Notes: generated from the sequence alone by a model not told the origin. A stretch of 64,000 nt of DNA from Psococerastis gibbosa (GCA_963971405.1 OZ020487.1:23049371-23113370), one strand, 5' to 3'; counted from the first letter of the stretch, positions 43,585-55,845 are shown. Program-made: numbers and translations.

Positions 43585-44098
43585 AAATAAAGTGCAAAAC
43601 GTATGAAGTGAACTCAGAACCGTAACATCAAGTATGCAAGGAGAAATTTTTACAATATATACAAAACACTACATTTTAAATAAATCATAAGTGAGTGCCA
43701 TGAAACCATCATTTTCTATTTTGCTTGAATCGGTATGATAGTAAAACGATTTCTTGACGTGACTGGACTTAAAATCTTCTAAATAATTTTACATTAGATC
43801 GCTGAGAATGACTTTTCCCCTAAGCTTAGTTTTATTGTAATTATATACTAAAAAATTAAGTGAAAAAGGCTTTACGCGAACTTACAACCGTACCATTAAG
43901 TATGCAATGAGAAATTTCAAAATATATCTACAAATTTGCATAAAACACCATTTCAAATAAATCAGGAGTGCCATGAAACCATCATTTTCTATTTAGCTTG
44001 AATCATCTTGATCCACAGTAAAATTTCGTCAAAATCTTGTAAATCATTTTACTGTGGATCATTGCGAATGTCTTTTTCACCTAAGAAGCTTGCAACAT
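43585..44098. repeat. Diverged tandem duplication (~250-bp unit, two copies)
   Basis: About 43585-43835 and 43848-44098 share, in order, AAGTATGCAA-GAGAAATTT, AGTGCCATGAAACCATCATT and TTTCTATTT-GCTTGAATC. The second copy has a 15-bp perfect inverted repeat (GATCCACAGTAAAAT at 44010-44024 and its complement at 44046-44060). Confidence 0.7.
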
Positions 44099-45500
44099 TA
44101 CAAAAATAACCTAGTCCTACACTATCGATGTCAAATTCTCAAAACCAAGGGGTCGTTTCACACACTGGGGAAACTCACTATACAATGCAACGATAATAAA
44201 ATATAATTGATGGCGCCTAATCATAACCGATAGTGGTGAAACTTAAGAGGCGAAGGAAGTGTTTCCACGTTGTAGGGCTTTAACATTTAAAAAAGCGGCA
44301 AATGAACAATTCAACAGACAGCGAGGGCTAACAACTGAAGGTGGCCCCACCTGATCGCTGAAAACTGCGCTAGTGAAAGACTCAAGTAAAAATGCCCGTG
44401 GTCTATCCCCAGGTTGGTAATATTATACATATTTGTCCACGCACTATTTCAGCTTCATCGGTAAACTAAATAAATATTTATTTTTAACATTCCCTTTAGC
44501 TTCCATTGGGACTATTGTCCCCTTTATTTAATAACACATGAAGATATTTACATTATAATTTATACATTTATATTATTAAATCGGAGGGTTAATATTCCTG
44601 CCCTATTTAATTCGCCCATAACATCATCAATAATAGCACGTAAGGCTATATTTATAATGACACTAATTAATGCGGTAAATGGAAAAAAAATCCAATATGT
44701 CATGAAATATCAACAGTCAAGTTGTCAAAAATATCTGGACACACAGAAGAAATTTTATAAACATTTTGATATTTATGGTATGTACCACTTTCTAACAGAG
44801 ATTGGGCACAATAGGCTACTTGACAATTTTTGAAACCCTATTTTAATGCACAAGTACATTTATTGTATACCCATTCAAATTATTATTTTCCCCTAAAAAA
44901 TCCATTTTTAATAGGGCTAAAAAATATTTTCCCTATCAATTAAAGTTTGATGGTTAAAAAACGTGACCGCCAGGGACATTACTGACATTAGTGTATACGG
45001 AATGTGACGTCACTTTCTTGTTACCCATTCAGCCAGAGTTTTGGCTCGTGTAATCCACAGCTGAAAACACTAAATAGTATATATATATTTTTTTATTAAA
45101 CATGTTTTCATGCAAAACATAATGTGAAAATTTTTAACGTTAACGTATAAGCTACCTCATCTAGCACATTTCATAATATTTATTGTTACAACTGTCAAGT
45201 AACCAATTATTGAATTTCAACTATTCAAAAAAACGATTGGTGCGGTAGTCCCAAGTAAGGAGTCCTAGAACTGTGGCCAATTGGTGTTAGTGAAGACCAC
45301 ATGTCATATATTGAAATGTAGAGGAACATTTCTGCTAATTTAATGGATATTTTGACGGCTCAATGACGTGATTACTTAGGATAATCGACTTTGTACAACA
45401 ACAGAAAATGCGGGCTCTTAACACATACACCTGTAACAGTCCAGTCATTTGATCGCCTTCCTAGTTGCACCCAATTAAAACACAAGTCTTTGTACGCTGT
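44099..45500. other. AT-rich spacer downstream of the TRIR-like gene
   Basis: No gene seen. A dispersed-repeat fragment near 45230-45400 resembles 32340-32540. Confidence 0.4.
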
Positions 45501-48500
45501 TCACTTAACCAAAGGCCTCGTTTTCCTCTCTTCTTCACAGTTAGTTTCTCGATACTTATTAACTTCTGCCATATACATTTCCCAAGGGTCTTTCGGCTCA
45601 TCGCCAGGATTAGGATCAGGCTTTTTAAGTTTCTCGACCAAACCAGTCTTGAGGACTCGTCCACCTCGCCTCTTACCAATCATACTAGGTGCAGGAATTT
45701 TCAACGCGGCAGGCTTCGTGATGTCCGCGTCCTTTTTATTATCTGAAAACACCCCTAATTGTATTAATACTAATTCCTTGTCTGTGATAAGCTCAACTAT
45801 TTACCTAGTCTAGCCATATGTTCTGTTACAAAGGTTTAACTCCCCTGTATTCTAAAAAGTTTCAATCTGATTTTTTCAATGCTGCTCATGTTTACATTCA
45901 TTATTTATATTACAATGAGACATGCAGAATTGAGGACAAACCAAAACCAGGCCGACCTCGCCCGGCGGGAACCCCAAAAATTATAAAAGCTATGGCAGAA
46001 CGTATTCGACGAAAATCAACGCGCAAACAGACAGTGATGTTGATGGCTCCGTGACATCAAGTTATCGAAGCTATCCATAAGCCCCCTATTGAGAGATGAT
46101 CTGCAACTAAGGCGCCCATTCCACCTATTTACAAAAACAGTGACGTGGTAGCAGACATTCAAGACTTAGGCGGGGTTTCCACCGACCACGCATTGCAGAA
46201 TTGACGGAAATGTTTATTTTCCTCTATGCCATAGTTAAAATTGATCAATGATCATACAGCAAAATCACAAACAAACTAAAATTAAAAAATGGCGTCATGG
46301 GATATGTTAAGTACAAACATTTTAATAGATTTCTATAAAAAGAAAAATTCTAATTTCCGTCATTGTCATTTGCATTCTGCAATGCGAGGTCGGTGGAAAC
46401 GCCACCTAAGTCTTGAATGTCTGCTACCACGTCACAGTTTTTGTAAATAGCCCTAGCCGGTCGGTGGAATGGGCGCCTAAAGGCCTACCGTAGCACGACA
46501 GGTCATTCCTTAAATATCCGGAAATGTGGGGTAAAGACGGGTTCTAAAATTTATCAGGCGACAGTTCTTGAACCTCATGTGAAGCCTCTAACCCAGACCA
46601 TGTTTAATAAGGCGCCCATTCCACATACGTCAATGAAAAATTGAAAAATGACGTAAATTGACGTGGTACCAGAATTTTTAGTATGTCTTTAATGTCTGCT
46701 AAAACGTCATTTTTCAATTTTTCATTGACGATTGACGTATGTGGAATGGGCGCCTAACCAACAGTGGCTATTCCAACAAGACTGCAAGCCCCTGCCCACA
46801 AAGCCAAAACCACACAAGAGTGGCAACGGCTCAATGTCCCTCAGTTTATCAAGGCAGAAGAATGGCACAGACCTTAATCCTTGGACTATCAATTGTGATC
46901 AGACATGCGACACTGTAATTTAGGAGCTCTCAAGAAGTCCCTTATACGGCGGGCCGCAGCCGAAATCCCTCAAGAAGCAGTGCGTGCTGCGATAGCTGCG
47001 TGGCCACTGAGACTTCGGGCATACGTTCAAGCTGGAGGGGAGGGGGGGGGGGGAAATTCCGAATAAATTTTATTTTATTGATAAAGAGTTAAACAACTCA
47101 TTATAGTAGTTCTGATTATTCTAGTTGACATATTTTTCATTAAAAAAAAAGCAAGCATTGGTCTGTTCTGGTAGGGTTACGAGTTTTCTGTGGCGTTATA
47201 AATCAAGATTTCCAATTGACAAACACTGTCCAACAATTGCAATGAAAACTTACCCTGACTCTCGTCTTCCTTCATTGTTTTGAACATTTCCAGGAATGTA
47301 CCATCATTTTTGAAGCCAGCAACATTTTCATCCACACTGCTTGGGGCGGGGCGTTTTTGAACATCAGGCAAGTTCGAACTCGTCAAAGGCTTGCTATCAT
47401 ATACATTCGAAGGTTCTGTAGACTTTTCCGCAACCACATCACTGACTCTTCTTGTTTTTTCCGCAGGAACATTTGTGGCAGGTGCACTTGTAGCAGAAGT
47501 GCTCGCAGTAGGTATATTTGTGTCAGGCTTACTAGTAGCAGATGCAGGGACGTTAACTGTTGATACTGCAGATTGAGATGAGTTCGGGGCTGGGGTCTTG
47601 CCATCATCCTTCTCACCACCTTCAGCCGCGGATTCCTTTTGCTTCGTTAACATTGGCGGCTTATATATAATAGCATTTGCAGACACAGCTTCAGATTTTT
47701 GGTTTTTTTGATCAGTGAGATTTGACTTAGGGCTAGGTTCTCTAGTCCGTCGCTGACTAAAATTCCGTTCATTATTTAAATTATTTCTTCGCCTAGAGCC
47801 ATCATTATCCCACCTACTCCTTCTGCCCGGGCCATAATTATTATTATTCACCATGGGATTCAAATTATTGGGCATCATTTGATTAGGGCCCATTGGACCT
47901 GGCATCATTTGATTTGGTCCCATTCGACCTGACATCATTTGATTTGGTCCCATTCGACCTGGCATCATTTGATTTGGACCCATTTGGCCTGGCATCATTT
48001 GATTGGGACCCATGGGTCCTGGCATCATTTGATTAGGGCGCATTGGGCCTGGCATCATGTTATTCGGCCCCAACTGGTTTGACATCATTTGATTGGTGAC
48101 CATTGCTCCTGGCATCATGTTATTTGGTCCCATCTGATTCGGCATCATTTGATTCGGGCCCATTTGTCCTGGAATTAAATTATTCGGACCCATCTGGTTG
48201 GGCATCATATTATTTGGTCCCATCTGATTGGGCATCATCTGGTTTGGTCCCATCTGTCCTGACATCATATTATTTGGTCCCATTTGATTCGACATCATTT
48301 GGCCTGGCATCATGTTATTCGGGCCCATTTGAGTGGGAATCATATTATTTGGTCCCATCTGCCCTGGCATCATGTTATTCGGGCCCATCTGACTGGGAAT
48401 CATGTTATTCGGTCCCATCTGTCCTGGCATCATGTTATTAGGCCCCATTTGATTTGGCATCATTTGATTCGGGGCCATTTGACCTGGCAACATATTATTT

Positions 48501-49291
48501 TGGCCCATCTGATTAGGCATCATATTATTGTTTCCCATCTGATTAGGCATCATTTGATTTGGACCGATTTGGCCTGGCATCATTTGATTTGGGCCCATTT
48601 GACCTGGCATCATATTATTCGGAGCCATCTGATTTGGCATCATATTATTCGGAGCCATTTGATTCGGTATCATGTTATTCGGACCCATCTGACCTGGTAT
48701 CATTTGATTTGGGACCATTTGGTTTGGCATCATATTATTAGGTACCATCTGACAGGGCACCATATTACTCGGTCCTATCTGATTAGGCATCATGTTATTC
48801 GGTCCCATCTGATTAGGCAACATGTTATTAGGTCCGATCTGATTAGGAATCATATAATTTGGGCCCATCTGGCTGGACATCATGTTATTAGGCGCCATAT
48901 TTATCATTGGGCTATTTGGCATCACGATTCCCATAGGATTATGAAATCCACCATTAGCCATTTGCTGAGCGTACATGACTGCTGCTAGGTCGGGTTCGGG
49001 AGTTGTTTGGTTAAATAGCAAAGGCTTAACGAAAGGGGGCATCTCCAGTTTTTCTTCTGGTTGCGGTTGAGGCAATGCCTTTTTTACTGGCTTACTTGCT
49101 TTCTTGATGGATGGCGGAGCTTTAACAGCCGCTGGAGGCTTTGTTTCTTCGTCGTCCGAACTATCAAATTTGTAGTCATATGTAATTTTTTCTCTATTTG
49201 GAAGAGCATATTTTTTCTTGGCAGGAGGTGACGTTGGCTTCACAGCAGCAAAGAATTCATCGTCACTGTCACCAACTCCCATTTCAGACAT
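45501..49291 (-). CDS. TRIR/C19orf43 homologue with a long Met-Asn-Gln-Pro decapeptide array (2 coding exons, 759 aa)
   Basis: Exons are 49291-47254 and 45742-45501, with phase 1 at the junction and a total of 2280 nt. The C-terminus matches the vertebrate TRIR (telomerase RNA component interacting RNase, C19orf43) core. There is an NDGTFLEMFK motif, then after the intron MIGKRRGGRVLKTGLV and PWEMYMAEVNKY, ending in KTRPLVK. Vertebrate TRIR is only about 176 residues. Here about 650 residues precede the core. They comprise an acidic/Lys N-terminus (DSDDEFF, SSDDEE), then about residues 131-474 as 34 decapeptides of the type MGPNQMMPGQ, then an Arg/Ser-rich stretch (GRRSRWDNDGSRRR, RTREPSPKS) and a Ser/Thr/Ala/Pro-rich linker. 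A splice acceptor 2 nt before ATG implies a 5' non-coding exon upstream. The core assignment is strong; the role of the extension is unknown. Confidence 0.85.
46111..46477. mobile_element. Palindromic MITE, GGCGCC/TWA family, copy in dead mariner
   Basis: Flanked by TAA on both sides (46108-46110 and 46478-46480). Same AT-rich centre as the 1420 copy but in the opposite orientation. The left arm lacks part of the CGACCGGCTAGGG segment. Confidence 0.9.
46611..46754. mobile_element. Palindromic MITE, CATACGTCAATG arm type, in dead mariner
   Basis: Flanked by TAA on both sides (46608-46610 and 46755-46757). Removing the element and one TAA restores the mariner reading TTT AAT AAC CAA CAG TGG, which fixes both boundaries and the 3-bp duplication. 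Confidence 0.93.
47869..48898 (-). repeat. 30-bp coding minisatellite (34 units) inside the TRIR-like gene
   Basis: About 34 in-frame 30-bp units encode variants of MGPNQMMPGQ or MGPNNMMPNQ. Most units differ by synonymous or conservative changes; one has an additional five codons (MMSNQ). The reading frame stays open across the whole array despite the divergence, which suggests protein-level constraint. The repetition also creates long open frames on the opposite strand that are not genes. Confidence 0.9.
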
Positions 49292-49295
49292 ATCT

Positions 49296-51256
49296 AAAAT
49301 AGACGTTCATAATAATTAGGTTTTACAAAAACGGCTAAGTTACCTATCAAGGAAAAAATGGAATATTTTCAGATATAACAGATATTTAGTTAGGTTACTA
49401 CATCAATCCATACAGGTGCTAAGAAAAACTAAAGCAGTCCTACCTAATTTAATTGTATAATTACCAATTATATGCCTACAGTGGAAAGCTTTGCGGTGCA
49501 TCTAGCGTATCTGTCCCCTCAATAATTTGTCTTAGTCGTCATAGATTTAAAATCGGGCCTCCATATTAGCATTGAAGCAAATAACAATAATACTAATACT
49601 TGCCACAAGAAACCATGCTACGGAAAAACTATTTTATAATGTCATGTAGAAAAGATGTGCAACATGAGCATTGAAATTGTAATTAGCTAATGGCCATTGA
49701 GCACATCTGCGAAAAAACTTGAAACTCTTAGCAGCTGCCTATCTAGGTATACAGACTTTTTCGTTTAATATTTTCCTATTCCATGTTTTGGTTTCATAAA
49801 TGTGTTACCTTGTTTTTATTAAAGCAGAAAACTTGTAAGCCTCTTTTACTCCTAAGTGAAATCCTAAGAAATTGTATTACAATATAAACTACATCATTGT
49901 ATAGCATAAGAATGTCACTTATTATTTGTTTGAAATAAGGGTCGTGAGACTGAAATATATCTATAGCTACACATTCCTGCACTAGTCCTTTATTATAGAC
50001 AAATAGCTTTTAAAAGGAGCTGTCTAAAAATGTCTAACTTAGTTATATTACTAGGGAAAATAAGAGAAGACACAAATTTACCAAGATTAAATTTAAAAAA
50101 AAAATTATACTTACCGGTTTTGTTTTATTTATCAGGCTATGTAACAAAAATGAACGGCATAAATTCCTATTCGCAGAAAGCTGGCCGGTAATCTGCAAGA
50201 AAAAACTTAACAGATAATTTTCCAGAGAGTAAGGCTCCACCTTTCGGGAATTCAGCCATAGTAAGAATACTATAACATCGCAGTTTCTGCTAAATAGATG
50301 AAACCAACTAATAATCCGGCAAAGAGTAATGAAATGTTACAACTTAGGGTTAGTAATTAATCCCATATTATTTGGGCACAAGGCACTTCAATATCCAAGC
50401 GCTAACTTACAACTAAGTAGCTCAAGACGATTAGGCCTACAAACCAAAGATAATCAATAATGTTACTACTCCCTATGCATAAAACAACAAACCAACCTAT
50501 CTAACATATTGTTTAATTTTACTACACAAAAAGACATTATTTAGCCTTTGCACTAAGATTTAGTTTCCTATAATTGAAACTATCAGTTAACTGTAAAAAC
50601 AATGGAATGTTAACACCGTCCAGTTTTAACCTAAACACATCTGAAAAGAAAATTTACCTATAGCCAATAAAGAAACAGACTACCTATCTAGCCTGTGCGA
50701 CAAGCTTGTATCACTTTAAAGCCAATCTAGCATTAAAATAAATCTCCGCAATGTGGCATGTCAGCATAAGTTGCACCACCTGCCTCACTACTACTAATAG
50801 CATAAGTAATATTTTAACAATGTTGGTAATCGTGATATTTAAGTGTATAATAATTATACATACGGAGAGCTACATCCAATCGGATGTAACAATAACATTT
50901 TTATAACGAGTCTCTGCTATCTACGTCTTAATTCACTAACAAAATGCCTGGCACATCAATAATTTTTATCTTCTCATTTGTAACGCTTTACATTGACGAA
51001 AGAAATGAATAATGCTTCCAAGCCATTAGTAAAATTCCGCTATGTGCATTTCATTGATGCCATAGTATGCTGGGGAGTATTTATTATTAGCAATCAAAAT
51101 AAAAGTACCTGTAGTAAAATCATTACCAATGCCAACGAGGGAAATGTGTCGAAAATCTTACTGACACTCGTTCGCAACGGAATACCGATATACTTTTCAA
51201 CAGTCCGGTAGATTTCCAACAACGGTCAGAGCTCCAACCCACCCGTAGGGGTATGC
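49296..51256. other. 5' region of the TRIR-like gene, no further gene seen
   Basis: Should contain the non-coding 5' exon and promoter of the TRIR-like gene, because an acceptor lies at 49294-49295. I could not place the donor. No repeat was recognised. Confidence 0.4.
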
Positions 51257-51264
51257 GTTAGGCC

Positions 51265-54130
51265 TAGAGAATAAAATCCCGGGATCCCGAATCCCGAAAT
51301 CCCGGGATCCCGGCCAATTTTCGATCCCGAAATCCCGGGATTTTCAACAGGACAATCCCGGGATTTTCGGGATTGCTAAAAATGCAGAAAAACACAATGG
51401 CAGAAATCATTTTATGTGTATTTATACAAAAAATACGAAAGATCACGTACAAATCGTACAATACACCATTAGTACCATGTATACGTGACTTTTGGCTGCT
51501 TTCGCACTTTTGCAGTGTCAGCGATTCGGCAGGTCAACAGGTGCGCCTGCGTCTGCCTGCATTCATTCTCTTTCATTTTCATTTAGTGTAGTTGTTGATT
51601 TAGTGCTGTGAGGACGATCACGATAACGATATCAATATGGTAAGTAAAATATTCAAACACTTATTGGTTTTATTAAGCGTTCGGTTGTTTTGCCTCTGAT
51701 CTGCATCTGCATCGTTACTCGTTAGAGTCTGGAGTTGTATAAGTATCATCTTAGGTCCGGACTCCGGAACGACACCTACCACTTAGCCCCTAACCTATTA
51801 TCTATAATTATTGTCTTTTATAAGATTTAAAAAGTTTCTTTCGGAGCTACTGGAGAACTGAGTAAGTAGTATGTTTAACAATCATGTAAGGTGGATGTTG
51901 CATTGTTGCATTAATTAATTTTTTTTTTTAGAGTCAACCCAATCCTTCGTTTATTAAACACAAGAGAGATGCGGATCCATTGTCTCCATGGAGTCATTTC
52001 TTGATAGCTGCAGACGGCAAAAGTGCCCAGTGCAAAACTTGTAAGAGTATTCTCAAGACTCTTGGAGGATCTACGAAAGGCCTCCATGTACACTTAGAGG
52101 CAAAACATAAATTAAATCTAAAAAAACAAGACGGCGGCTCGGCCGCACCAGCAACAGCTTCCCCTTCTACATCAAGCAAGCGTCAAAAAATCAGCGATTA
52201 CATGTTGCCAGCACTAGACGATGGAAGTATAGAAGCTGTTTTAGCTAGAATGACAGCGCTTGACGGTATGCCCTTCAGGATTTTCGTTACATCTAAGGAC
52301 TTGCGCAATTTGTTCCTGGCAAAGGGCTTTTCAAACTTGCCTAAATCTGAACCTACTATTAGAAGCAAAGTAATGAGCTACAGTTTGGTTGTGCGATCCA
52401 AAATAAAAGCCGAGCTGACACACCATAAGGCAATGGGACAACGCTTCAGTTTAACATTCGACGAGTGGACCTCTTCTGGAAACAAACGATTTATGAATGT
52501 CAACATTCATACTGGAGAGAAATCGTGGAGTTTGGGTTTAGTTAGGATTAAAGTTTCCCTAACTGCTGAAAACTGTCTGATACTTTTAGAAAGTCGCTTA
52601 GACTTATTTGGAATCTCTCTTAAGAAAGACGTGGTGGCCATCGTGACCGACGGTCCAAATGTTATGCTGAAGGTCGGGAGGTTGGTTGAAGCTGAGCATC
52701 AAGTTTGTTTTGCTCATGGTGTTCATTTAGCAGTTTTAGATGTTTTATACGGAAGGAAGTCGACAGAAACGACGCCACCTGCGTTGGCCGATTCGAATGA
52801 AAGTAGTGAGGACGAAGACGATGGTGATGGTACGGACGGGCAATTTATTATTGACGATACGGTGCAAGAACCTTCGATGACTAAATTGACAACTTTTCGG
52901 AACATTAAAGAAGTAATTTGTAAGGTCAGGAAAGTTGTGAAATATTTTAAAAAATCGCCTTTAAAGGTAGACACAATATTGGAAGCGTATGTGATTGCAG
53001 AACACGGAGCCCCCCTGAGTTTACTGCTGGACTGTAAAACAAGATGGAACAGCCTTTTTACAATGCTTGAACGATTCATCAAACTGAAGTCTAGCATCCA
53101 AAAGGCCTTAATCGACTTAAAACATCCATTTAAATTGGAGGAATCTGATTTTGATGTAATTGCAGAGGTGGTAGAGGTCCTGTTGCCCGTGAAGTTGACA
53201 GTTGAAGCTTTCTGTCGTTCGGACGCAAATTTATTCACCGCAGATGTGGCTCTTATTTTTCTGTTCAAAAAGTTAAGGAAATTAAACACGGCCTTTGCAA
53301 CTGCAATGACTGAATCCTTAGTGGAACGGGTTACAGAACGGCGGCGAAACGATCTATCTGGAGTGCTGGCATACTTACAAAACCCAGCAGCAAATGAACC
53401 TGAGGCTGATGAAGTGGGCCAAAAAGTAGTTGCCCTTTTTGCTCAACCAACAAAAGCCACCATCAGAAAAGTAATAATGTCTCTCGTGAAAAGAGTTGGT
53501 CTTTCAAACACAGAAGACGATCCGGTACCTCATATGGTTGGTAAGGATCCCCAAGCCATACCCAAACCCAACCCTGTTCCGGTTTCAAATAAGGTAACCA
53601 TGAAAAATGAGCTGGAGGAGGCAATCAAACAGAGCCTCCTTCCCATGAAGGAAGATTACTCATGCGACCTCTTAAAAACTATAAAAAAAGAAATGAACAT
53701 ATATGATGGCGGGCAACAACCCCGAGGAACAAATTTACAGAAAGCGTTTATTTGGCTGAAGACCATCCCTCCAACATCAATCGAGCCCGAGAGGGCTTTC
53801 TCGGCGGCGGCATACATAGGCACAAAAATAAGGAGCCGTTTAAATGATGAAACACTAGACGTTCTATTATTTTTAAGAATCAACTTGCGGCAAAACGTGT
53901 AGAAAGGGTATGTTTAATTTTCGACATTAAATTTTTTGTTCAAGTTCAAGTTAATTATTTTTTTGTTGCAAAAAACACCTGTGAAATATGGCACTTTGTG
54001 TTTAAAGAGTAAAGACATACATGGTAGATAAATACATAATCCCGTTTCGGGATCCCGGGATCCCGGGATTGAGTCTAGCCAATCCCGGAATCCCGGGATT
54101 GGAAAAACCGTCCCGGGATTTTATTCTCTA
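51265..54130 (+). mobile_element. Complete autonomous hAT transposon, 2866 bp
   Basis: Perfect 20-bp terminal inverted repeats TAGAGAATAAAATCCCGGGA lie at 51265-51284 and, inverted, at 54111-54130. They are flanked by the identical 8-bp target duplication GTTAGGCC (51257-51264 and 54131-54138). Both ends carry further copies of a CCCGGGAT motif in both orientations, a likely transposase-binding array. Inside is one undamaged transposase gene. All expected parts are intact, so this copy looks young and possibly active. Confidence 0.95.
51637..53902 (+). CDS. hAT transposase with BED zinc finger (2 exons, 657 aa)
   Basis: Exon 1 supplies only the ATG (51637-51639), directly followed by a GTAAGT donor. 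Exon 2 starts at 51932 after a T-rich acceptor and begins SQPNPSFIKHKRDADPLSPW. The frame from 51980 opens at TTG, which is codon 18 of the spliced protein and not the start. A BED-type finger lies at about residues 20-65 (W-F, CKTC, GGSTKGLHVHLEAKH). RNase H-like catalytic-core landmarks follow: FDEWTSSGNKRFMNV, VAIVTDGPNVM, CFAHGVHLAV and LDCKTRWNSLF. The C-terminal hAT dimerisation domain includes FIWLKTIPPTSIEPERAFSA and LNDETLDVLLFLRIN. No stop or frameshift interrupts it. Many autonomous hAT genes contain introns, so splicing after the first codon is plausible; a longer 5' exon cannot be excluded. Confidence 0.9.
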
Positions 54131-54138
54131 GTTAGGCC

Positions 54139-55102
54139 CGGCGCTTATTGAAATATTGAATTTTTTATACGTAATTTATTAATGAAAGCCTATTCTATCC
54201 AATGTACAAATTCAAATAAATTTATTTCAATTCTTCAAACAATACAGGTTTACATAAAACGATAAAATTTTATTTTTTATTTCGGGGGGGGGGGGGCGTC
54301 CGGACCCCTTGGACCACCCCCTGGGCACGGCCATGGTACTCGATCTATCGATTCCATCCCAATGGTCTGGGTAGTTTTTTTATTTTATTTTTTATTAATA
54401 AAAAGATAAATCGCATACAAAGCATTTAATGAATGTATCCGATTGACCTTTTCAGTAGCCTCCGTAGGTTATTACCCGTGATGAGTACGACACGTCTCCG
54501 ATTGCATAGCGTGTAAAGACTCGCACAAGTGCAAGCACGTTACCACCTGACCATCGAAGTCGATGTATTGCAAGGGTTGGGCGGGTGCTGGGCTCAATAT
54601 GCGCCGGGCCTTACCATTGCCACCTATTCCAAGCTCAAAATAGTTATATACAGACTTTCCTTTAGGATCCCATAAGTTCACTTAAACTTGTCTCCCAAAT
54701 GCTTCTATACAATAACATATTTAAGAAGCGGCGACTTGCGTTTTACCTTGTAATGCATGATGACCTGGGTACTCTTTTTGCCCGGTTAAAAGAATACACT
54801 TCTTCGGTTCACCCGGGTCCGGGTGTAAGTTACTCCTTTTTTGTTTTTTTAAACAAATGCACCGTTAATTTTAACTCAGAGATGGTATATGTTTTTGTTT
54901 TGGTGTGCTGTTTTGGTACGGGCCTGACACACGTACTCTTTTTTCCATCTCGAAATCGGGTCACCATTTGTGAGGAAACTTTTAGTTAAGCTTACATAAT
55001 ATGTGCAAGCTTCCCTTCAGCGAGGAACCATTATGAAACCTTTTAATATCTCTACAAATAGAGAAATGTATTCGATAACGAGATCAATGTTTGGGTTAAC
55101 TA
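54139..55102. other. Spacer with repeat fragments
   Basis: Contains a poly-G run near 54284 and a second copy (about 54400-54600) of the repeat at 10140-10290. No gene recognised. Confidence 0.45.
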
Positions 55103-55495
55103 CTAAGAGTGTAGGAAATTGGCAGCCCGAAATTTAATGTCTTATTTTTTATTTAATTAACTAAGCAAGTTATTAAAATATTGGTTCATTGAAGTTGTAG
55201 AAGACTACTTTATGCATCAAATGATAGGATATTATTAACGTATAGTTATGTAGTTTTTTTTTCTTCATGGTATCTGAAATTTCAGCCCCCAATCATTTTA
55301 ATGAAAAAGCGACGGTAACAAATATTGAAAATACCCTTTTATTTGATGCATGAAGTACCAAGTAGTCTTCTACTTGCTCTTAAATGAGCCCAATCTTTAA
55401 TGGCTTGCTCTGTTAATTGAATACAAAATAAGAAGTCTGTAAAAACAATGGATTTTGGGGTACCAATTTGCTATGCTATGGGACGTACACTCTTA
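55103..55495. mobile_element. MITE related to 18371-19212
   Basis: Inverted arms of about 140 bp share TAAGAGTGTA ends, TTGGCAGCCCGAAATTT and GTAGAAGACTACTT. It is uninterrupted, unlike the copy at 18371. Confidence 0.8.
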
Positions 55496-55845
55496 ATGAA
55501 TCGTTTACGGCAAGATTGAACAACAAGAAAAAAACGGAATAATAATAACGAAGGTGCTTTAAAAACAAATTGTTGATTTGCGTGAAATACCACGCTTGGA
55601 TTCTTTGATTTACAGCCTCATTACATTATCATTATCATATTATCAATTTTTAAGTACTAAATTGTCTTTAGGTTGATGAGGCAACATCCTTAAGACATTA
55701 CATTCGTAAATAGTGTGGTGTAGTGGTAAACACGATGCTCCGGTAAGGCATAAATTGTAAGGGGGAATCCGGGAATCGTCTCGCCGCGATCAGTTTTTCT
55801 CGATGCTCCATTTCGGATTTAAACGAGGTAAGTTGGATCTCTTAA

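Larger units (their letters stand above)
45850..47060 (+). pseudogene. Decayed mariner-type transposase split by two MITEs
   Basis: Located inside the intron of the TRIR-like gene, on the opposite strand. The order of transposase blocks is preserved: PKPGRPRPAGTPKIIKAMAE, RIRRKSTRKQ, then KIYQATVLEPHVKPLTQTMF, WLFQQD, PDLNP (frame-shifted) and a C-terminus with KKSLIRRAAAEIPQEAVRAA and WPLRLRAYVQAGG. Frameshifts and stops make it non-functional. MITEs at 46111-46477 and 46611-46754 interrupt it. Confidence 0.75.

Noticed and set aside
48284..48988. 234-codon plus-strand frame with HLIRHHVIRSHL-type repeats
   Set aside because: It is the antisense shadow of the 30-bp repeats in the TRIR-like gene; the sense frame is spliced to a recognisable conserved core.
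51980..53902. Reading the hAT transposase as starting at 51980
   Set aside because: That codon is TTG. The frame continues upstream through the BED finger, and a spliced ATG at 51637 explains the start.
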